Part shown: positions 63,641 through 64,000 of the stretch, in pieces | Layout: each line of letters starts with the position of its first letter | Numbering within the stretch: position 1 is the first letter of the stretch | Source of the DNA: Clarkia xantiana subsp. parviflora | Taxonomy: Eukaryota > Streptophyta > Magnoliopsida > Myrtales > Onagraceae | DNA: 64,000 nt | Direction of reading: 5' to 3' | Assembly: GCA_036873135.1 (NCBI GenBank) | Contig: JAPTYO010000015.1 | Coordinates: forward strand, 11,697,683 to 11,761,682 | The notes under the pieces: generated by a model | What the model was told of the DNA's origin: nothing | Databases searched by the model: none | Seen by the model: only the letters and a program-made list of their open reading frames with translations | Position numbers and translations under genes: made by a program

Positions 63641-64000
63641 AAAGCCTTTCTTTTTACAAATTAAGATTATATGATATGAGAAACATCCAAGTTTGTTTAT
63701 GATGACAATGCAGGCATGACAAAAGTAAAGTGGACTAACGAAAGAACACTCCGACAAAAGAGAAGAAACACAACAATAGGCAAGCAAATCAGAAGTCATT
63801 CAAAACGATTTATGAAGAAGAATCGCTTACAACTCGCCCAAGATAACCTCTGGCGAACTTTAATGTCTTTCATATCACCTTCACATGACCTCTGCTTACA
63901 TCCGACTTGAACATCGTCAAGCACGACTTTCGAAAAAGCATCACCCCTGCATATTGTGAAGCACACCTCGAAGGGGACATCCCAAAAGTATAAAGAATAC

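Larger units (their letters stand above)
57487..64000 (+). mobile_element. Element C: Tat-like gypsy derivative lacking pol, right end outside the window
   Basis: An LTR-like block ending TTAACA at 58286 is followed by CTTGGCGCCGTCTGTGAG, nearly the primer site of Tat-A and Tat-B. A short gag-like leader frame starts at 58338. The next 4 kb have no RT, RNase H or integrase in any frame. At 62700-63640 there is a minisatellite, in the place where Tat-A and Tat-B carry repeats between pol and the 3' LTR. The most likely reading is a large non-autonomous Tat derivative. The 3' LTR is not in the window, so the left border (TGATGG at 57487, by analogy with Tat-A, or TGTTAG at about 57447) is provisional. 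Confidence 0.65.

Noticed and set aside
62722..63702. Open frames of up to 124 codons with repeated PPRAYLANI-type peptides
   Set aside because: Products of the ~36-bp minisatellite of element C.

Overview
The window is plant nuclear DNA, almost certainly from a eudicot. It is dominated by LTR retrotransposons of the Ty1/copia and Ty3/gypsy (Tat-lineage) types, with a plant LINE, small hAT and PIF/Harbinger elements, and plant-type gene remains (RPL22, ALG10, an mTERF gene). No bacterial operons, rRNA or tRNA genes were recognised. The species cannot be named from the sequence.

Layout. (1) 1-4332: right part of a decayed plus-strand copia element (Copia-1), its 3' end fused into an LTR by a deletion. 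(2) 4333-14724: a three-layer nest. An old inverted copia LTR is split by a solo gypsy-type LTR (4526-14536, 5-bp TSD GAGGA), and that is split by a complete minus-strand copia element (Copia-2, 4950-13522, TSD CATCG). (3) 14725-37375: a minus-strand LINE split by gypsy element Tat-A (15884-35260, TSD ATCAG), whose 5' LTR is split by the related Tat-B (16141-24320, TSD GTGAC, opposite orientation). Both Tat elements carry gag, protease, RT, RNase H, a second RNase H and integrase. Both also carry an antisense gene between pol and the 3' LTR, with its own TATA box, the same first intron and a similar 3' flank. (4) 37376-42320: largely unassigned sequence with three small hAT-type elements and a weak tandem repeat. 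(5) 42321-47933: a decayed RPL22 gene on the minus strand, bounded by ~130-bp inverted repeats. Its intron holds a minisatellite and a young non-autonomous LTR element (element D), and its coding sequence is split by an hAT-type element. (6) 48732-51571: an internally deleted copia element and a Tourist-like MITE. (7) 51756-52166: a relic of the 3' end of an ALG10-type glucosyltransferase gene. (8) 54861-56633: an intact intronless mTERF gene, the only host gene here that looks functional. (9) 57487-64000: a third Tat-like element (C) without recognisable pol, carrying a large minisatellite and running off the right edge.

Target-site duplications and flanks that rejoin across insertions give the relative order of many events. 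LTR comparison by eye gives about 6 differences in 698 bp for Tat-B, 11 in 739 bp for Tat-A, 3 in 278 bp for element D, and about 20 in the first 290 bp for Copia-2. Tat-B is thus younger than the Tat-A it sits in. None of the autonomous-type elements is fully intact. Tat-B comes closest, with one nonsense codon before integrase but an in-frame loss of most of Gag.

The best candidate for something under-described is the antisense gene of the Tat elements. In Tat-A it encodes a plant-gypsy-type (Transposase_28-like) region plus a long coiled coil. In Tat-B only its two ends remain, joined in frame, just as only the two ends of Gag remain. Element D, with ORFs of unknown relationship, and the RPL22 copy between inverted repeats are the next most interesting.
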